From an uncultured SAR86 cluster bacterium (lineage in GTDB: Bacteria; Pseudomonadota; Gammaproteobacteria; Magnimaribacterales; D2472): DNA of 64,000 bases. Location: assembly GCA_902599315.1 (NCBI GenBank), contig CACKEY010000004.1, forward strand, positions 81,536 to 145,535, in the 5' to 3' direction. Both the position numbers and the translations under genes were made by a program. Of the stretch, positions 62,991 to 64,000 are shown in pieces (within the stretch, counting starts at the first letter, position 1; each line of letters opens with the position of its first letter). The notes under the pieces are model-generated. The model searched no databases. It was not told the DNA's origin and saw only the letters and a program-made list of their open reading frames with translations.

Positions 62991-63275
62991 TTAAATAATA
63001 ATTTTAGGAGGCGCTTGGGAAAAATATGGTTTGCTTAATTGAAGATATAATTTATCAGAACTCTCAAAGCCATTAAATTCGCTAAAATATTTTTTTTGAA
63101 TAAATGCAAAAAATTCTACCTTAGGTGAAATATCATTATGACAAGTTTGGCATTCAGCTTCAGCATGGTATTCAATGGGGCTTTCATCAATGTGTGCAAA
63201 TGAATGCAATGATATACTTGCTAGAAAAAATAACCCAATAAATGAGATTACTTTGCTATTACGACCGAGATTCAT
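62991..63275 (-). CDS. Small exported CxxCH protein upstream of the zinc-type receptor
   Basis: 94 residues; hydrophobic export segment about 10-27, then AHIDESPIEYHAEAECQTCH with CxxCH at 42-46, and a C-terminus ending QAPPKIII. The short length, a His/Cys cluster just after the signal peptide and an APP-type end resemble small proteins annotated near zinc-uptake genes as zinc chaperones. This resemblance is from memory and untested. CxxCH also fits a haem c motif, but one site in so small a protein without other cytochrome features makes that less likely. It is the first gene of the receptor operon, 37 bp upstream. Confidence 0.65.
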   Translation of the reverse strand: MNLGRNSKVISFIGLFFLASISLHSFAHIDESPIEYHAEAECQTCHNDISPKVEFFAFIQKKYFSEFNGFESSDKLYLQLSKPYFSQAPPKIII

Positions 63276-63278
63276 AGC

Positions 63279-63298
63279 GAAGTAATATATATCATCTC
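63279..63298. promoter_or_regulatory. Possible Zur operator overlapping the receptor-operon promoter
   Basis: GAAGTAATAT / ATATCATCTC is an imperfect palindrome (7 of 10 positions), similar in layout to the E. coli Zur box (GAAATGTTATA...). It overlaps a minus-strand promoter candidate (TTGTAA, 16 bp, TATATT) and lies 3 bp before the start codon of the small CxxCH gene. It is plausible for zinc control but short evidence. Confidence 0.4.
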
Positions 63299-63329
63299 AT
63301 TTAATTTACAATAGAAATAAATAATTTAA

Positions 63330-64000
63330 ATGTATAAAGAAGCAATCCTGGATGCAATCTCAACTCATGAGCTGCCATCAAAATGGCATTCAGACGTCTT
63401 GGAAGAAGCAAAGAAAGCAACTAAAAAAAAGAAAGCATCAAAATACAGGCAAGATTTAAGAAAATTACCCTTCATGACTATTGATGGTGAGGATGCAAAA
63501 GATTTTGATGATGCTATTTATTGCACACAAAATAGTAACGGCTTCAAACTATTTGTAGCTATTGCCGATGTATCGTTTTACGTCAAAACGGGATCTAAAA
63601 CAGATAAAGAAGCTCAAAAAAGAGGTACATCTATATATTTTCCAGCGAAAGTTATACCCATGTTGCCAGAGGATTTATCTAACGGCATCTGCTCTTTAAA
63701 GCCCAATGAAGATAGATGTGCAATGATTTGCGAAATGTCCCTTGGCCGCGATGGTAAAAGGGGTAAATATAAGTTTTACAGTGGTTTGATAAAATCCAAG
63801 GCTCGATTAACTTACAATCAGGTAGAAAAACATCTTCAAGGCTCTTCAAAAATAGAGTTGTCTCAAGCTCGAGATTCAATCAATGATTTAAATGAGCTTA
63901 CAAATTTAAGGTTAATTCATCGAAACAAAAGAAAAGCATTAGAAATAAATCCTAAAGAAATCAGCTTAGAATTAAACAAAAATAAAGAAGTAAAAAATAT
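63330..64000 (+). CDS. RNase II/R-family exoribonuclease without N-terminal RNA-binding domains (3' end outside window)
   Basis: The ATG at 63330 directly follows an in-frame TAA (63327-63329), so the N-terminus cannot extend further. It runs open to the window edge (223 codons). After about 47 residues (ILDAISTHELPSKWHSDVLE) the RNB domain begins: MTIDGEDAKDFDDAIYC (about 49-65) contains the metal-binding Asp cluster, then FVAIADVSFYVKTGS and PMLPEDLSNGICSLKPNEDR. E. coli RNase R carries an HTH domain and cold-shock domains before this point; they are missing here. It is divergent from the receptor operon. Confidence 0.88.
   Translation, partial: MYKEAILDAISTHELPSKWHSDVLEEAKKATKKKKASKYRQDLRKLPFMTIDGEDAKDFDDAIYCTQNSNGFKLFVAIADVSFYVKTGSKTDKEAQKRGTSIYFPAKVIPMLPEDLSNGICSLKPNEDRCAMICEMSLGRDGKRGKYKFYSGLIKSKARLTYNQVEKHLQGSSKIELSQARDSINDLNELTNLRLIHRNKRKALEINPKEISLELNKNKEVKN

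Noticed and set aside
62991..63275. Cytochrome c reading of the CxxCH motif
   Set aside because: One motif in 94 residues, no distal ligand pattern and a zinc-type neighbour; left as an alternative only.
63679..63879. Minus-strand 66-residue ORF
   Set aside because: It lies wholly inside the RNase II/R-family coding sequence and resembles no known protein.

Overview
The window is one compact, AT-rich bacterial chromosome segment carrying almost only core genes. The single-piece tmRNA next to smpB, FabA plus FabB for unsaturated fatty acids, the RatA/BamE/Fur neighbourhood, the gammaproteobacterial S2 (rpsB) mRNA leader, a sigma-32 promoter before grpE-dnaK-dnaJ and two large TonB-dependent receptors point to a gammaproteobacterium. 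Low GC, very short intergenic gaps, stop codons shared by convergent genes and trimmed proteins suggest a streamlined marine lineage such as SAR86; that placement is inference. No insertion sequence, prophage, CRISPR array, integrase or replication origin was seen.

Layout. (1) 1-7750, minus strand: the rpsB-tsf-pyrH-frr-uppS-cdsA-dxr-rseP-bamA cluster (translation, isoprenoid and phospholipid precursors, envelope biogenesis), with an S2-type autoregulatory leader. (2) 7784-12564, minus: grpE-dnaK-dnaJ-dapB behind a sigma-32 promoter, then fur. (3) 12610-22518: bamE, ratA, an NSS-type sodium symporter, a DUF3429-like membrane protein, smpB-ssrA, rpsT, obgE-rpmA-rplU, ispB-fabA-fabB, a CsaA-like tRNA-binding protein, a crotonase and ssb; uvrA follows at 22586. 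(4) 25405-53125, minus: an unbroken run of 39 genes from secE to rplQ, combining the classical L11, L10/rif, str, S10, spc and alpha operons. Internal promoters are visible before rpsL and before rpsJ, and an L10 leader before rplJ. (5) 53149-54777, minus: tRNA-Tyr, tRNA-Thr(GGU), tuf with its terminator, tRNA-Trp. (6) 54837-57113: birA without its DNA-binding domain, msrA, an unknown secreted protein with an internal duplication, and tRNA-Thr(UGU). (7) 57125-63275: a 34-residue membrane peptide, an AhpD-like protein, a probable sigma-54-dependent small RNA, a TonB-dependent receptor, and a second receptor with five His/Glu/Asp-rich segments that is probably a zinc importer, preceded by a small CxxCH protein and a possible Zur operator. 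(8) 63330-64000, plus: the start of an RNase II/R-family exonuclease that lacks the usual N-terminal RNA-binding domains.

The most unusual element lies at 57813-57965. A nearly perfect sigma-54 promoter (TTGGCACG, 4 bp, TTGCA) is placed so that the predicted transcript would start at the base of a 12-bp stem. Two copies of TTTCCCCC follow, one in an apical loop and one in a single-stranded linker, and the unit ends in a strong intrinsic terminator. It reads as an undescribed C-rich riboregulator of about 125 nt.

All observations were made by reading the sequence. No database search, folding program or codon statistics were run.
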